Shown here: in pieces, positions 17,390-26,314 of the stretch
Numbering within the stretch: the first letter of the stretch is position 1
How the letters are laid out: every line of letters starts with the position of its first letter
Assembly: GCA_017434455.1 (NCBI GenBank)
Contig: JAFRFG010000065.1
Location: 37,706 to 101,705 of the forward strand
Length of the DNA stretch: 64,000 nucleotides
Origin: Thermoguttaceae bacterium
GTDB lineage: Bacteria > Planctomycetota > Planctomycetia > Pirellulales > Thermoguttaceae
Direction: 5' to 3'
Translations under genes and position numbers: made by a program
The notes under the pieces: model-generated
What the model saw: only the letters and a program-made list of their open reading frames with translations
Database searches by the model: none
Told to the model about the DNA's origin: nothing

Positions 17390-18211
17390 ATGAAGAAGAT
17401 GATGGTTCTTTTCGCCCTCTTCGCCGTCGCCGCGATCGCCGCGCGTGCCGAAGATGAGGTTGGTCAGTTCGTCGGCGGTGACTATAAATCGGGTATTCCT
17501 TGGAAGACCCCCGCGGTGGTGACTCCCGGTGACACGCCCTGTGCCCCCCCGTCCGACGCGATCGTTCTGTTTGACGGTACCAATATGGACGCCTGGGAAG
17601 GCGGAAACTGGAACGTCGCCGACGGCGTGATGACCGTTGAGCCGAGTTCCGGTTCGATCAAGACCAAGCAAAAGTTCGGAAGTGTCCAGCTTCACGTTGA
17701 GTTCGCCACCCCGCCGGTCAATAAGGACGAAAACGGCGATCCTGTCGATTTCGGCCAGGCCCGCGGCAACAGCGGTATCTTCCTGATGGACCACTACGAG
17801 GTTCAGGTCCTTGACAGCTTCGGCAACGAGACCTATCCCGACGGTCAGTGCGGCAGTATCTACAAGCAGGTTCCCCCGCAGGTGAATGTCTCCAAGGCCC
17901 CAGGCGAGTGGCAGAGCTACGATATCGTCTTCACCCGCCCGATTCTTCGGATCGAGGGTGACGAGGTGGTCGAGGTGATTCGTCCGGCCTATATCACTGT
18001 CTTCCAGAACGGTGTCCTGGTGATCAATCACTGGGCGATCCAGGGCGAGACCTACTTCCACCGGACCCCCAACTACATCCCGATTGAAGACAAAGAGCCG
18101 ATTCAGCTTCAGGATCACCACAACCGGATGCAGTTCCGCAATATCTGGGTTCGCGAGATTCCCGACAGCAACGTCATTCCGGCGCAAGATAAGATTCAGC
18201 ACTATGAATGA
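17390..18211 (+). CDS. Secreted DUF1080 (3-keto-disaccharide hydrolase type) protein
   Basis: A 273-residue protein with a signal peptide (MKKMMVLFALFAVAAIAARA). The domain is recognised by the opening IVLFDGTNMDAWEGGNW, the strand set GSVQLHVEFATP, GNSGIFLMDHYEVQVLDS and the final RMQFRNIWVREI. These are hallmarks of DUF1080/PF06439, a concanavalin-like beta-sandwich. Some members are known to cleave 3-keto-glycosides, and planctomycetes carry many copies. GAAAGG lies upstream of the ATG. Its stop overlaps the next gene by eight bases, suggesting paired expression. The exact sugar target is unknown; it probably acts in the periplasm or outside the cell. Confidence 0.85.
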   Translation: MKKMMVLFALFAVAAIAARAEDEVGQFVGGDYKSGIPWKTPAVVTPGDTPCAPPSDAIVLFDGTNMDAWEGGNWNVADGVMTVEPSSGSIKTKQKFGSVQLHVEFATPPVNKDENGDPVDFGQARGNSGIFLMDHYEVQVLDSFGNETYPDGQCGSIYKQVPPQVNVSKAPGEWQSYDIVFTRPILRIEGDEVVEVIRPAYITVFQNGVLVINHWAIQGETYFHRTPNYIPIEDKEPIQLQDHHNRMQFRNIWVREIPDSNVIPAQDKIQHYE

Positions 18212-18704
18212 GCATCTTAAGGGTATCGTCCTTTTCGCTTTCCTGACGCTGGCTTCCGCCGCGGTTATGGCTCAAAGCACTCAGACAGCATCGGTTCCGA
18301 CCGATTTGGACGGGCTTCACACGACGGTGAAGATCTTTTTTGAGACCATCTCCGACGAGACCGCCGGTCCTCAGAAGGGGCTCGAGGAACTCCTGAAAAA
18401 CAGTCCGATCACCCGTGAGGACCGCGAAAAGACGATTCTTGCCCTTTCGAACAACATTCGTGAGATTACCCGGCGTTTTGGTCCCTGTCTTTCGTTTGAA
18501 TCGATCGGGGCCAAGATGATCGGGCGTGATTTAATCGTTCTGCGGTACCTCTATAAATGCCGAGATTATCCGGTCGTCTGGTATTTTACCTTTTACCGGA
18601 CGGGGGGGGATACCGATACAGAATCAGGTTCGGGAGGTGTGTGGACCTTGATCCATTTCTACTACGACTCGAACCTGAATATCCAAAACTGGGAGAGTTT
18701 CTAA
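18204..18704 (+). CDS. Small secreted protein of unknown function
   Basis: A 166-residue protein starting at the ATG embedded in the last codons of the DUF1080 gene. Residues 1-23 form a signal peptide (IVLFAFLTLASAAVMAQ). The mature part begins with a Thr/Ser-rich stretch, then a helical region (residues 40-90, TVKIFFETISDETAGPQKGL and on), then a likely beta-rich region (IGRDLIVLRYLYKCRDYPVV, WYFTFYRT, then WTLIHFYYDS). Two cysteines are present in the mature part. The alternating helix and long strands would suit an NTF2-like or similar alpha/beta roll, but this is speculation. I do not recognise the family. The overlap suggests a role with the DUF1080 protein. Confidence 0.68.
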   Translation: MNEHLKGIVLFAFLTLASAAVMAQSTQTASVPTDLDGLHTTVKIFFETISDETAGPQKGLEELLKNSPITREDREKTILALSNNIREITRRFGPCLSFESIGAKMIGRDLIVLRYLYKCRDYPVVWYFTFYRTGGDTDTESGSGGVWTLIHFYYDSNLNIQNWESF

Positions 18705-18805
18705 GGAGGTTCTCCCTCACGTGAGTCATCCGTCATATCGCTGTAAAGGCGTTTGACGGCGGTCGATTTTGAAGTCACAGTTTTTAACCCAAGGAGATTA
18801 TCCCT

Positions 18806-18979
18806 ATGGCAGCTATCATCAATCAGGATGAATGCGTTGGTTGCGGCGCCTGCGCCGATGCTTGCCCTTGCGGCGCGATCACGGTCGACGACGGGAAGGC
18901 GAAGGTCAACGGGGAAGAGTGCGCCGGCTGCGGTGCCTGCGTCGACGCCTGCCCGATGAGCTTGATCACCATCGAATGA
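18806..18979 (+). CDS. Ferredoxin with two [4Fe-4S] clusters (57 residues)
   Basis: A 57-residue protein with AAGGAG nine bases before the ATG. It has two cysteine sets: C10-x2-C13-x2-C16-x3-C20-P and C39-x2-C42-x2-C45-x3-C49-P. This is the classic bacterial 8Fe ferredoxin, a soluble electron carrier for low-potential redox enzymes. The two halves are clearly duplicated (ECVGCGACADACP and ECAGCGACVDACP). An extra cysteine at position 22 follows the first CP motif. Such clostridial-type ferredoxins are common in anaerobes, which fits an oxygen-poor habitat. It is monocistronic and followed by a strong terminator. Confidence 0.93.
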   Translation: MAAIINQDECVGCGACADACPCGAITVDDGKAKVNGEECAGCGACVDACPMSLITIE

Positions 18980-19040
18980 TCGCTCCATCCCGCGGAAGGA
19001 GAGCATTCCGCTGGCTGATTCGCCACAGTTACAACGAAAA

Positions 19041-19068
19041 AACCGGCCCCCTGCGGGCCGGTTTTTTT
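19041..19068. terminator. Bidirectional rho-independent terminator
   Basis: AACCGGCCC (19041-19049) pairs with GGGCCGGTT (19055-19063) around a five-base loop. The stem is followed by a T-run to 19068 and preceded by an A-run. It can therefore stop transcription of the ferredoxin gene from the left and of folC from the right. Confidence 0.85.
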
Positions 19069-19075
19069 ATCGACT

Positions 19076-20482
19076 TTACTTTTTTGACCAATGTGCGACG
19101 AAGTAAAAGGAACCGGTGGCGCATAAGAGATCATCTTTCGCGCCGGTTCGAAGCCGCTCTTGGACGATTGATTCGAGCTTCTCCGGTTCGGGAATCACGC
19201 GGATCGATGGTTTCTTGGGGAGTGTCGGTACGATTTTACCGGCGACAGCCGCCAGTTGTTCGGCGCTCATCGCCCTGGGGCCGGTGTAAGTGGTGAGAAA
19301 AACCTGGTCGAACAAAGGGAGTAGCTCTTCGAGCATTCCGCCGGCGTCTTTTCCCTCGGATATCGCGAAAAACAAGGTTCGTTTCGCTTTTGGGGCAAAT
19401 TCCGCCAGCGCGTCGGCCAAGGCCGCGGCGCTTTGCCGATTGTGGGCCCCATCGATAACGAAGACCGGATCGGTATGGACGATTTCAAACCGGGCCGGCA
19501 AAGTGGTGGTTTTGATCGCGGCGAGGGCCCGTGCTTTATCGAGGGCAAGACGCCCTTTTCGCTCGAGGCAGTCCAGCGCGGTCAGCGCAATCCGGGCATT
19601 GGTTCTTTGATGGCGGCCGGGCATCGCCGCGGCGGAGATATCGAACGAAGGGGTGCAGTCGGTCACTTCCAGCAGGGGTGCCTCTTTCTCTTGGGCGATA
19701 CGGCGGATGACCTCTTCGGCGGCGGCAATCTTTTCGCCGGTGAGGATACTCTCCCGGAACGCTCCATCGCGGGAGGGTACTCTATCGGCAACATCCGGAA
19801 TTTCGGCCGGTACACCCGAGACGACGGGAACCTTCGGCTTGATGATCCCCCCCTTTTCGAAGGCAATCTCTTCGAGGGTGGAACCGAGCAGTTCACAGTG
19901 ATCGTAGCCGATGGAGGTGATGATGGTTATATCGGGCCGACAGATGTTGGTGGCGTCAAAACGCCCTCCCAAGCCGGTTTCGAGAATCGCCCACTGGACG
20001 TTGGCCTTTTGAAAAACAAGGAAAGCACTGAGCGTGGCCAGCTCGAAGAAGGTCCAGTCCTCGGGACGGAAGGGGGGAGTCAGCCGCTTTTCGAGGATAG
20101 CTTTCATCCGAAAAACCGCGTCCGCGAGCTCTTCTTCCGCGCAGGGGGCACCATCGATCGCGAAACGCTCGACGATTTTGCGGATGTGGGGAGAGGTGTA
20201 GAGCCCCGTTCGATATCCCGAGGCGTTCAGCGCCCTTTGGAGCATGGCCGCGACACTCCCCTTTCCCTTGGTTCCGGCCAGGTGGATAACGCGCATCGAA
20301 CGATCCGGGTTTCCCAACGCTTCCAGCGCCGCCCTCAGACGCTCCAGCGACCGGGCCATTTGGTCGTAGGGGATGATCTTGAACGACTCGTAATTGGTTC
20401 GCCGAGTCAGGAAGTCGAATGCCTCGCGCACTCGGCCGCGGGGGAAAACGGGGACATCGGAAGAATTGTCTTGGCTATTCAT
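19076..20482 (-). CDS. folC: Dihydrofolate synthase / folylpolyglutamate synthase
   Basis: A 468-residue Mur-ligase-family enzyme. It adds glutamate to dihydropteroate and extends folates with more glutamates, in the cytoplasm and with ATP. The ATP loop is HLAGTKGKGSVAAML. Further family signatures are GYRTGLYTSPHI, WAILETGLGGRFDATN, ITSIGYDHCELLGSTLEEIA with FEKGGIIK, and the C-terminal VIDGAHNRQSA. I use the ATG at 20482; an in-frame ATG at 20518 and a longer extension upstream do not look like FolC. The ribosome site is weak. The gene is divergent from the ABC triad. It has full length and all motifs look intact. Confidence 0.92.
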   Translation of the reverse strand: MNSQDNSSDVPVFPRGRVREAFDFLTRRTNYESFKIIPYDQMARSLERLRAALEALGNPDRSMRVIHLAGTKGKGSVAAMLQRALNASGYRTGLYTSPHIRKIVERFAIDGAPCAEEELADAVFRMKAILEKRLTPPFRPEDWTFFELATLSAFLVFQKANVQWAILETGLGGRFDATNICRPDITIITSIGYDHCELLGSTLEEIAFEKGGIIKPKVPVVSGVPAEIPDVADRVPSRDGAFRESILTGEKIAAAEEVIRRIAQEKEAPLLEVTDCTPSFDISAAAMPGRHQRTNARIALTALDCLERKGRLALDKARALAAIKTTTLPARFEIVHTDPVFVIDGAHNRQSAAALADALAEFAPKAKRTLFFAISEGKDAGGMLEELLPLFDQVFLTTYTGPRAMSAEQLAAVAGKIVPTLPKKPSIRVIPEPEKLESIVQERLRTGAKDDLLCATGSFYFVAHWSKK

Positions 20483-20613
20483 CGCTTGTTTCTTTAAGTG
20501 GCTCCTCTTTTCTCTCATCGGTCCGGTTTTTGTATGATAGCAAGTTGTTGGCTTCTCTCCAGGCTGGGGGAGAGAAAACAGCGAAAAAAACAAGTCTCTC
20601 GGGACAAGAATAG

Positions 20614-20642
20614 TAGACAAAAACTCTGGTTTCTGCAATAAT
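20614..20642 (+). promoter_or_regulatory. Sigma-70-type promoter candidate for the ABC triad
   Basis: TAGACA (20614-20619) and AATAAT (20637-20642), each with five of six matches, are separated by 17 bases. The transcript would have a leader of about 117 bases that contains the hairpin listed next. Confidence 0.5.
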
Positions 20643-20673
20643 AAAAGCGGCTGTGGTGCCGTCATGCTGTTCT

Positions 20674-20695
20674 GCTGCCTTTTCCCTAAGGCAGC
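20674..20695 (+). promoter_or_regulatory. Hairpin in the leader of the ABC triad
   Basis: GCTGCCTT (20674-20681) pairs perfectly with AAGGCAGC (20688-20695) around a six-base loop. No T-run follows, so it is not a standard terminator. It may stabilise the mRNA or bind a regulator. Confidence 0.4.
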
Positions 20696-20766
20696 GGGAG
20701 CGGGGCCTGCGGTCTCCGTGGAATTGACAGATCCCTTTCCAAGTGATGATTGTGAGACATACTTCT

Positions 20767-21678
20767 ATGACATCAGAATCTAAAGCTCCGGAGTCAACAG
20801 TAGTTGTTCAAACAAAGAACCTGACCAAAATCTACCGCGATTTTTGGGGCCGGCAAAAGGTTCGTGCCCTCAAGGCGCTGGACCTGGATATCCGCAAGGG
20901 CGAGGTCTTCGGCCTTCTCGGTCCGAACGGTTCCGGAAAGACCACGACGATCAAGCTCCTTCTCGGTTTGCTTTTCCCGACCAGCGGTTCGGTGACGATT
21001 CTTGGGTGTCCGGCCGGTGATGTGACTAAAAACGAGCGGATCGGTTATCTCCCCGAAGAGTCCTATCTCTATCGGTTCCTCAACGCCGAAGAGACCCTCG
21101 ATTTCTATGGGCGTCTTTTCCCCATGTCGGCCGCCGTTCGCCGCCAGAGAGTTTCCCAGCTGATCAGTATGGTCGGGTTGGAATCGGCCCGAAAGCGCCA
21201 GCTTCGCGAGTATTCCAAGGGGATGACCCGCCGTATCGGTTTGGCGCAGGCGCTCATCAACGACCCCGATCTGATTCTTCTCGATGAACCGACCAGTGGG
21301 TTGGATCCGATCGGTACCCGCAATATGAAAGACCTCATCCTGGAGCTCAAAGCCCAGGGGAAGACGGTGATTATGTCGAGCCATCTTTTGGCCGATGTTC
21401 AGGATGTCTGTGACCGGATTGGTATTCTATACCAAGGTGAGCTCAAGGAGCTTGGTCGAGTCGAGGATCTTCTGAAAATCAACGCCGAAACCGAAATTCG
21501 CGCCGAGGGGCTGTCGGAAGAGGCCAAAGAAAAGATCCGAAAGATCATCGCCGAAGATAACAGCCAGCTGCTTTACTGCGACCATCCGACCTCCTCGCTG
21601 GAAGATCTCTTCCTCAATATCATTTCCGAAAGTGAAGCGCGTCCCGGCAAGCGGGTGCGTGGAGGAGGTACTGACTGA
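20767..21678 (+). CDS. ABC transporter ATPase (ABC-2 type)
   Basis: A 303-residue ATPase; in-frame starts at 20743 (GTG) and 20746 (ATG) are alternatives, and none has a clear ribosome site. Motifs in order are Walker [19 protein letters not shown]-loop region [14 protein letters not shown], the modified signature [15 protein letters not shown], Walker [14 protein letters not shown] and the H-loop in [11 protein letters not shown]. The YSKGM signature is typical of ATPases that drive ABC-2 permeases (NatA/GldA-like). It has a C-terminal extension of about 70 residues after the core. Its stop overlaps the next start by one base (TGATG), so it must work with the following permease. Confidence 0.88.
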   Translation: MTSESKAPESTVVVQTKNLTKIYRDFWGRQKVRALKALDLDIRKGEVFGLLGPNGSGKTTTIKLLLGLLFPTSGSVTILGCPAGDVTKNERIGYLPEESYLYRFLNAEETLDFYGRLFPMSAAVRRQRVSQLISMVGLESARKRQLREYSKGMTRRIGLAQALINDPDLILLDEPTSGLDPIGTRNMKDLILELKAQGKTVIMSSHLLADVQDVCDRIGILYQGELKELGRVEDLLKINAETEIRAEGLSEEAKEKIRKIIAEDNSQLLYCDHPTSSLEDLFLNIISESEARPGKRVRGGGTD

Positions 21679-23567
21679 TGGTCATAGAGCATCCCGTATT
21701 GCCGTTCCTCCAGTGGCTTCCCAGAGCCGCTGGAATCTGGGTGGGCGCTTTGGCTGTGCTCATCATCGTCTCGATGCTGGTCGGTTTTGGTTTTATCATC
21801 CTTCGAAATGGTCCGTCCGGGGTATTCTCTCGTTTCTGGACCGGACTGAAGAATGGTTTGGCCGATATGTTCCAGATGTCGTGGCAGCGTATCTGGGCCA
21901 TCGCGCGGCTGATCATGAAAGAATCGATCCGTAAGAAAGTCATCGTCGTGTGCGCTGTCTTTCTGGTGATTCTGATGTTCGCCGGCTGGTTTCTCGATCC
22001 CGAGAGCACCGATCCGGCACGTCTGTATCTGAGTTTCGTCCTTTCGACGACATCCTACCTCGTTTTGCTGCTGGCCCTGTTCCTCAGCGCGCTGTCGCTC
22101 CCGGCGGACTTTAAGAACAAGACGATCTTCACTATTGTCACCAAGCCGGTTCGCCCCAGCGAAATCGTTCTGGGCCGTATCTTGGGCCTGACGATCATTG
22201 GGTCGGGGATCCTGGTGATCATGGCGATCGCCAGTTATTTCTTCGTTTCGTTCAGTTTGAGCCATACTCACGTGGTGATCCAGAACGAAGATATTTTTCC
22301 CGTCGCTTCCAGCGGAACTACCTCGTCGAACGCCGTGATCGCCGCCGGTGAGACCCGTTTGGCCAACGGTCATAAGCACAAGATCGAAGAGTACGCCGAC
22401 GGTTCGTTCTTTGTTCAAGAGGTGAACAATCACACGCACAGCATCGTCCGCAGCGGCGACGCCGATGATCCCAAATATACGGTTAGCAACGAGCACGGGA
22501 CGATTCAGGCGAAGGTTCCTCTCTATGGATCGATCCGGTTCCGGAACGCCACCGAGTTTGAAAGGACCGCCGGTATCAACGTCGGTGAGGAGTGGGATTA
22601 CCGGACCTACATCGAAGGGGCAAGCAGCGAGGCGATTATCTGGACGTTCGAGAATCTTAACCCCAAGCGCTTTTCCGATGGTGTCCCGATCGAGATGAAC
22701 ATCAGCGTCTATCGAACCCACAAGGGAAATATCGAAAAGACGATCATGGGGGCCCTTCTGGTCCGCAATCCGAGGACTGGTTTGACCGCCGCGATTGAGA
22801 ACTTCAATTCCGAGAAATACACGACCAAGGCGCTGTTTATCCCCCGAACCATCGATCGAAGCAAGGTGGAGCGGACGCCCCGCCTGGTCAAGATATACGG
22901 CGAAGAGTCGACCTATTCCCGCCCAGATTTTTCCTACGATCCCGAAAAAGAGACCTACGATCTGTTTGAGGACTTCATGGACGACGGAAAAATCGAGATC
23001 TGGCTGACCTGCCTCGATTCCGGCCAGTACTTCGGGGCCGCCGAGCACGACCTCTACGTTTACGCCCGCAACGCCAATGTCTTTGTGAACTTCCTCAAGG
23101 GGTACTTCGGCATCTGGCAAGAGATGGTCATTTTGATCTCCTTCGGTGTCCTGTTCAGTACCTTCCTCAGCGGGCCGGTGGCGATGGTTTCGACCTTTGG
23201 CGTCTTGATCGCCGCGTTCTGCAAAGAGCTTTTCATGCAGATCGCCACGGGACAGACCCTCGGCGGCGGTTTGGCCGAGTCGATGGTTCGTCTGGTCAAT
23301 CATGAGAACATGATGAGCGATCTTCCCAATACCGTTGCCTCGAGTTTGATCAAATTCTTTGACATGATCACCAGTGGTTTTCTGCTCTACCTGGGGTTGG
23401 CGATTCCGTCGTTCGCGGATTTTGATATCTACAGCAACAGTCTGGCCAGTGGGTTTGACATCTCGTGGAATACCATCGCGGTTCATGCCGTGAGAACGAT
23501 TTCGTACGTTGTACCCCTGTTCATCGTTGGGTACCTGATCCTCAGAAACAGGGAGGTGGCGAAATGA
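21678..23567 (+). CDS. ABC transporter permease with large extracytoplasmic insert
   Basis: A 629-residue membrane protein. Spans occur near residues 18-42, 82-100, 113-137 and 168-190, then again in the last 160 residues. The coupling motif is PADFKNKTIFTIVTKPVRPS then EIVLGRILG. Between them lies a soluble insert of about 300 residues (about 195-480). It begins with a histidine-rich segment (SLSHTHVV, NGHKHKIEEYADG, VNNHTHSIV) and continues with beta-rich sequence (KVPLYGSIRFRN, GEEWDYRTYIEGASSEAI). This layout recurs in planctomycete ABC permeases. It is translationally coupled on both sides (one-base and four-base overlaps). Confidence 0.8.
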   Translation: MVIEHPVLPFLQWLPRAAGIWVGALAVLIIVSMLVGFGFIILRNGPSGVFSRFWTGLKNGLADMFQMSWQRIWAIARLIMKESIRKKVIVVCAVFLVILMFAGWFLDPESTDPARLYLSFVLSTTSYLVLLLALFLSALSLPADFKNKTIFTIVTKPVRPSEIVLGRILGLTIIGSGILVIMAIASYFFVSFSLSHTHVVIQNEDIFPVASSGTTSSNAVIAAGETRLANGHKHKIEEYADGSFFVQEVNNHTHSIVRSGDADDPKYTVSNEHGTIQAKVPLYGSIRFRNATEFERTAGINVGEEWDYRTYIEGASSEAIIWTFENLNPKRFSDGVPIEMNISVYRTHKGNIEKTIMGALLVRNPRTGLTAAIENFNSEKYTTKALFIPRTIDRSKVERTPRLVKIYGEESTYSRPDFSYDPEKETYDLFEDFMDDGKIEIWLTCLDSGQYFGAAEHDLYVYARNANVFVNFLKGYFGIWQEMVILISFGVLFSTFLSGPVAMVSTFGVLIAAFCKELFMQIATGQTLGGGLAESMVRLVNHENMMSDLPNTVASSLIKFFDMITSGFLLYLGLAIPSFADFDIYSNSLASGFDISWNTIAVHAVRTISYVVPLFIVGYLILRNREVAK

Positions 23568-25987
23568 CACAAAGAGCGCTTCTTTACAAAAAGATCCTTT
23601 ACGTCTGTCTGATAGCCGTCCTTCTGTTCCCCCTTTATCGTCTGGGGAGCCCTTCCCAGATGAAGAAAGGCGGAGGGCTGTCGCGCGGCGGGATCCTTGC
23701 CCAACAGCGTCTGGACAACGGTTTGGCCGAAGCCGACCTCGGACAGATCGACCCTGCCAGCAGCACGATGAAACTGGCGACGTTCGGGATGCGCGGTGTC
23801 GCCATCGCTTTGTTGTGGAACCGGTCGCTGGAGTGCGAAAAAAGGGCCGACTGGGACAACGTCGTCGCGACGGGAAACCAGATTATTATGCTGGAACCGC
23901 ACTTTATCTCGGTTTGGGATTTTGTCGGTTGGAAGCTCGCCTACAACGCCTCGGCACAGTTTGACGACTACCGGGAGCGTTACCGTTGGGTGATTCGCGG
24001 CTTTGAGTTTCTCCAAAAAGGGACGGGGTACAACAAAAAAGCCCCGAAACTCTTCATGAAGACCGGCTGGACCATTTCTCAAAAAATCGGTATCGCCGAC
24101 GAGAAAAACCAGTACCGCCGTCTTTTCCGTGAAGATGACGAATTCCATGCCAAGCAAGTTTACAAAGAGCGGGATAACTGGCTCTTTGGCCGGAACTTCT
24201 ATCTTGACGCGGAAGACCTCTACAACAAGGGGGGCGATATCGGAAAAGAGACCCGTATCCTCTTTTTCTCACGCAGCCGGATGAATCTTCTTCGTTACGC
24301 CCAGTGGATGGAACAGGACGGGTGCGGAAAGACCAAAGATAACACCCCGCTGTTTGACGAAGAAAACTCCGCTGCCGCCTGGCGTGACGCCGCGGAAAAG
24401 TGGAACGAATTGTGTCGATTGAGTGTCGAGACGGTGATCGAGGATCCGAACAATCCCGGTAAATTCCGTTGGATGTCGCTCAACGAAGTGGATGAGAGCA
24501 AAGCGGAAGCCGCCGAGCTTATGGAGAAGCTCGAGGGAATGCTCCCGGAGGGGACCACCTTCGAAACCCTCGTGTGGGATCGTTGGAACAATGTTCTGGA
24601 AGATCGGCATCGCGCCGGCCTTTTCTCACGAGTGATGGATCCCGCTCCTGAAGTCGATCCTATTAACGGCGAGAGAGATCGCTCCTTGCGTGTGCTTCGC
24701 GATTATCTCGACGGGAAGCACGGGGAGTTCCCCGAATGGGCCGATTGGGAAAAGAAGCTCGAGGATCTTACTCGTAAACTGGTGATTGAATCCGCGAAGC
24801 CGGAAGATCGAGAGATGATCACAAATGCCCTCGATGTTCCCGCGATATTCCGCACCGACGAGCAGCAAGAGCTGGTGAGTCCTATTCTGTCGAATCTTGA
24901 TCTGTGGGCGTATCAGGGCGAAGTGCTCCTTGCCCCGACGGCACAGGTTATGGCCGATTGTGTCGAGGGTGACAAGCATCAAGAAGCCCTTGATATCTGT
25001 GACCGAATCACCGATCTTGGAGAACGCGCTCGTTTCGCGACACTGTTTGCTGACATTATGGACAGCGCCCACCGTAAAAGAGAAGTTGTCCTCGAACAGG
25101 AGCCCGAGGCGCGCGCCGCTCGCCAGCACCGCTATTTGTCCCGTGTTCGTTTCTATTCCGGTCAGGTCGAAGAAGCCAATCAAGAGTTCCTCGACTGCGA
25201 GGCCTCCTGGATGGCCCTTTGCGCCAGGCCCGAATTCGCCGATCTGCTCTATCGTCCGCAGATTCGAGGAGATTTCCTCGCGGAAAACGAGAAATACACC
25301 ATTATTCTCGACGCGCTTGGGAAGATATTCCCCATCCCCTATCCGTTTGAATCGCTCGAAGAGCGGTCCTATAACGAGACAGGACACGAAGGCATGGTCA
25401 TCGCGGCGAAGTCCTACTTAAACAAGGGCATCGACCAGAAAGATCCGAAGGTCTTCGAGAACGCGCAGTCCTTTATGCAGATCCTTGCCGGTTTTTTCTC
25501 CGCGACGGATACGGCGAAACTCTTCCCGACCCAAAAGATCAGGGATGACGTGACCGAAGGGGCGAGTCTCCTCGCGCGGGCTTATGAGTCGCTTGATGAG
25601 GCGGCGCGTCAGCAGCTTCGCGACGAGGGAATATTCAGCCAATATCCGTGCCGCAGTGAACTGGAGCTTCTCATGACGAAGGGAGATCCCCTCTATCAGG
25701 AGCTGGAGCTGCTCTATCAAGATTATCAGCGCAGTCTCTACCAAGCCAGCGAAGATCCTGACCACGCCGCCGATGTCCAGGATAAAATTTCGCAGTCCCG
25801 AGAAGGCCTCATAGAGAAGTACTCGGAGTTGGTGAAGAAGTATCCGGTGCTGAAGTACGATGTTGATTCTTCCCTCTATCCTCGAATCAGCATGACTGCC
25901 GCTCAGTATGTCCAGCAGCTCAAGCAGGATGGGAAAGAGATTCCGGAAGACTTCGCGCTGAAAGCGTTTCTTCCCGAGAATCTTTAG
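23564..25987 (+). CDS. Membrane-anchored TPR-like protein of the ABC triad
   Basis: An 807-residue protein that starts at an ATG overlapping the permease stop by four bases, with GGGAGG upstream. An N-terminal span (residues 10-27) anchors it. The following motif LGQIDPASSTMKLATFGMRG and AIALLWNRSLECEKR are recurrent in planctomycete proteins found beside such ABC genes. The rest is mainly helical with tryptophan- and tyrosine-rich repeats (WDNVVATGNQIIMLEPHF, WDFVGWKLAYNASA) that suggest TPR-like repeats. It is strongly acidic and has no recognised catalytic motif. I infer a periplasmic scaffold or sensor partner of the transporter. The last three genes form one tight operon. Confidence 0.72.
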   Translation: MTQRALLYKKILYVCLIAVLLFPLYRLGSPSQMKKGGGLSRGGILAQQRLDNGLAEADLGQIDPASSTMKLATFGMRGVAIALLWNRSLECEKRADWDNVVATGNQIIMLEPHFISVWDFVGWKLAYNASAQFDDYRERYRWVIRGFEFLQKGTGYNKKAPKLFMKTGWTISQKIGIADEKNQYRRLFREDDEFHAKQVYKERDNWLFGRNFYLDAEDLYNKGGDIGKETRILFFSRSRMNLLRYAQWMEQDGCGKTKDNTPLFDEENSAAAWRDAAEKWNELCRLSVETVIEDPNNPGKFRWMSLNEVDESKAEAAELMEKLEGMLPEGTTFETLVWDRWNNVLEDRHRAGLFSRVMDPAPEVDPINGERDRSLRVLRDYLDGKHGEFPEWADWEKKLEDLTRKLVIESAKPEDREMITNALDVPAIFRTDEQQELVSPILSNLDLWAYQGEVLLAPTAQVMADCVEGDKHQEALDICDRITDLGERARFATLFADIMDSAHRKREVVLEQEPEARAARQHRYLSRVRFYSGQVEEANQEFLDCEASWMALCARPEFADLLYRPQIRGDFLAENEKYTIILDALGKIFPIPYPFESLEERSYNETGHEGMVIAAKSYLNKGIDQKDPKVFENAQSFMQILAGFFSATDTAKLFPTQKIRDDVTEGASLLARAYESLDEAARQQLRDEGIFSQYPCRSELELLMTKGDPLYQELELLYQDYQRSLYQASEDPDHAADVQDKISQSREGLIEKYSELVKKYPVLKYDVDSSLYPRISMTAAQYVQQLKQDGKEIPEDFALKAFLPENL

Positions 25988-26035
25988 ATTGTTCGGTGCC
26001 GACCGCCGCTTGATCGGCGGTTGGGGGCGTGCTAT

Positions 26036-26067
26036 TGGGGAGCTCTCGAAGAGGGCTCCCCATTTTT
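26036..26067 (+). terminator. Rho-independent terminator after the ABC triad
   Basis: TGGGGAGC (26036-26043) pairs with GCTCCCCA (26055-26062), followed by five T. The loop contains a shorter inner stem (CTC/GAG). Confidence 0.78.
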
Positions 26068-26092
26068 CAAGGCCTGTCCCCGTATTGCTCTA

Positions 26093-26101
26093 TGGTATGA
26101 T
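26093..26101 (+). promoter_or_regulatory. Extended -10 promoter candidate upstream of hemE
   Basis: TATGAT (26096-26101) is preceded by TGG, an extended -10 arrangement. No convincing -35. It would serve the small membrane protein and hemE. Confidence 0.35.
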
Positions 26102-26130
26102 CATCTTGGGCGACAGACAAAACGACAGAT

Positions 26131-26304
26131 ATGACGACGGAACCTAAAAATCCCCCCTCCTCGGGTAAGATCTCTCCCGAAGAATATCGCCGGCGGCTTT
26201 TGCGGGAACGCCGACGGACGATGCGTATTGTCCGAAATACCTTAATTGCCATTGCCCTTTTGGCTTTGGGCTGGTGGGCGTTTTTGATCTATCGAGGGAA
26301 TTGA
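26131..26304 (+). CDS. Small single-span membrane protein (57 residues)
   Basis: A 57-codon frame between the terminator and hemE. Residues 1-15 are polar, 16-34 strongly basic (EEYRRRLLRERRRTMRIVR) and 36-54 form one hydrophobic span (NTLIAIALLALGWWAFLIY), ending at residue 57. The positive-inside rule puts the N-terminus in the cytoplasm. No clear ribosome site is seen, but the ATG follows a plausible promoter and the stop is ten bases from the hemE start. I do not recognise the family. It may be a real small membrane protein co-transcribed with hemE. Confidence 0.55.
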   Translation: MTTEPKNPPSSGKISPEEYRRRLLRERRRTMRIVRNTLIAIALLALGWWAFLIYRGN

Positions 26305-26314
26305 TTACTGGACG

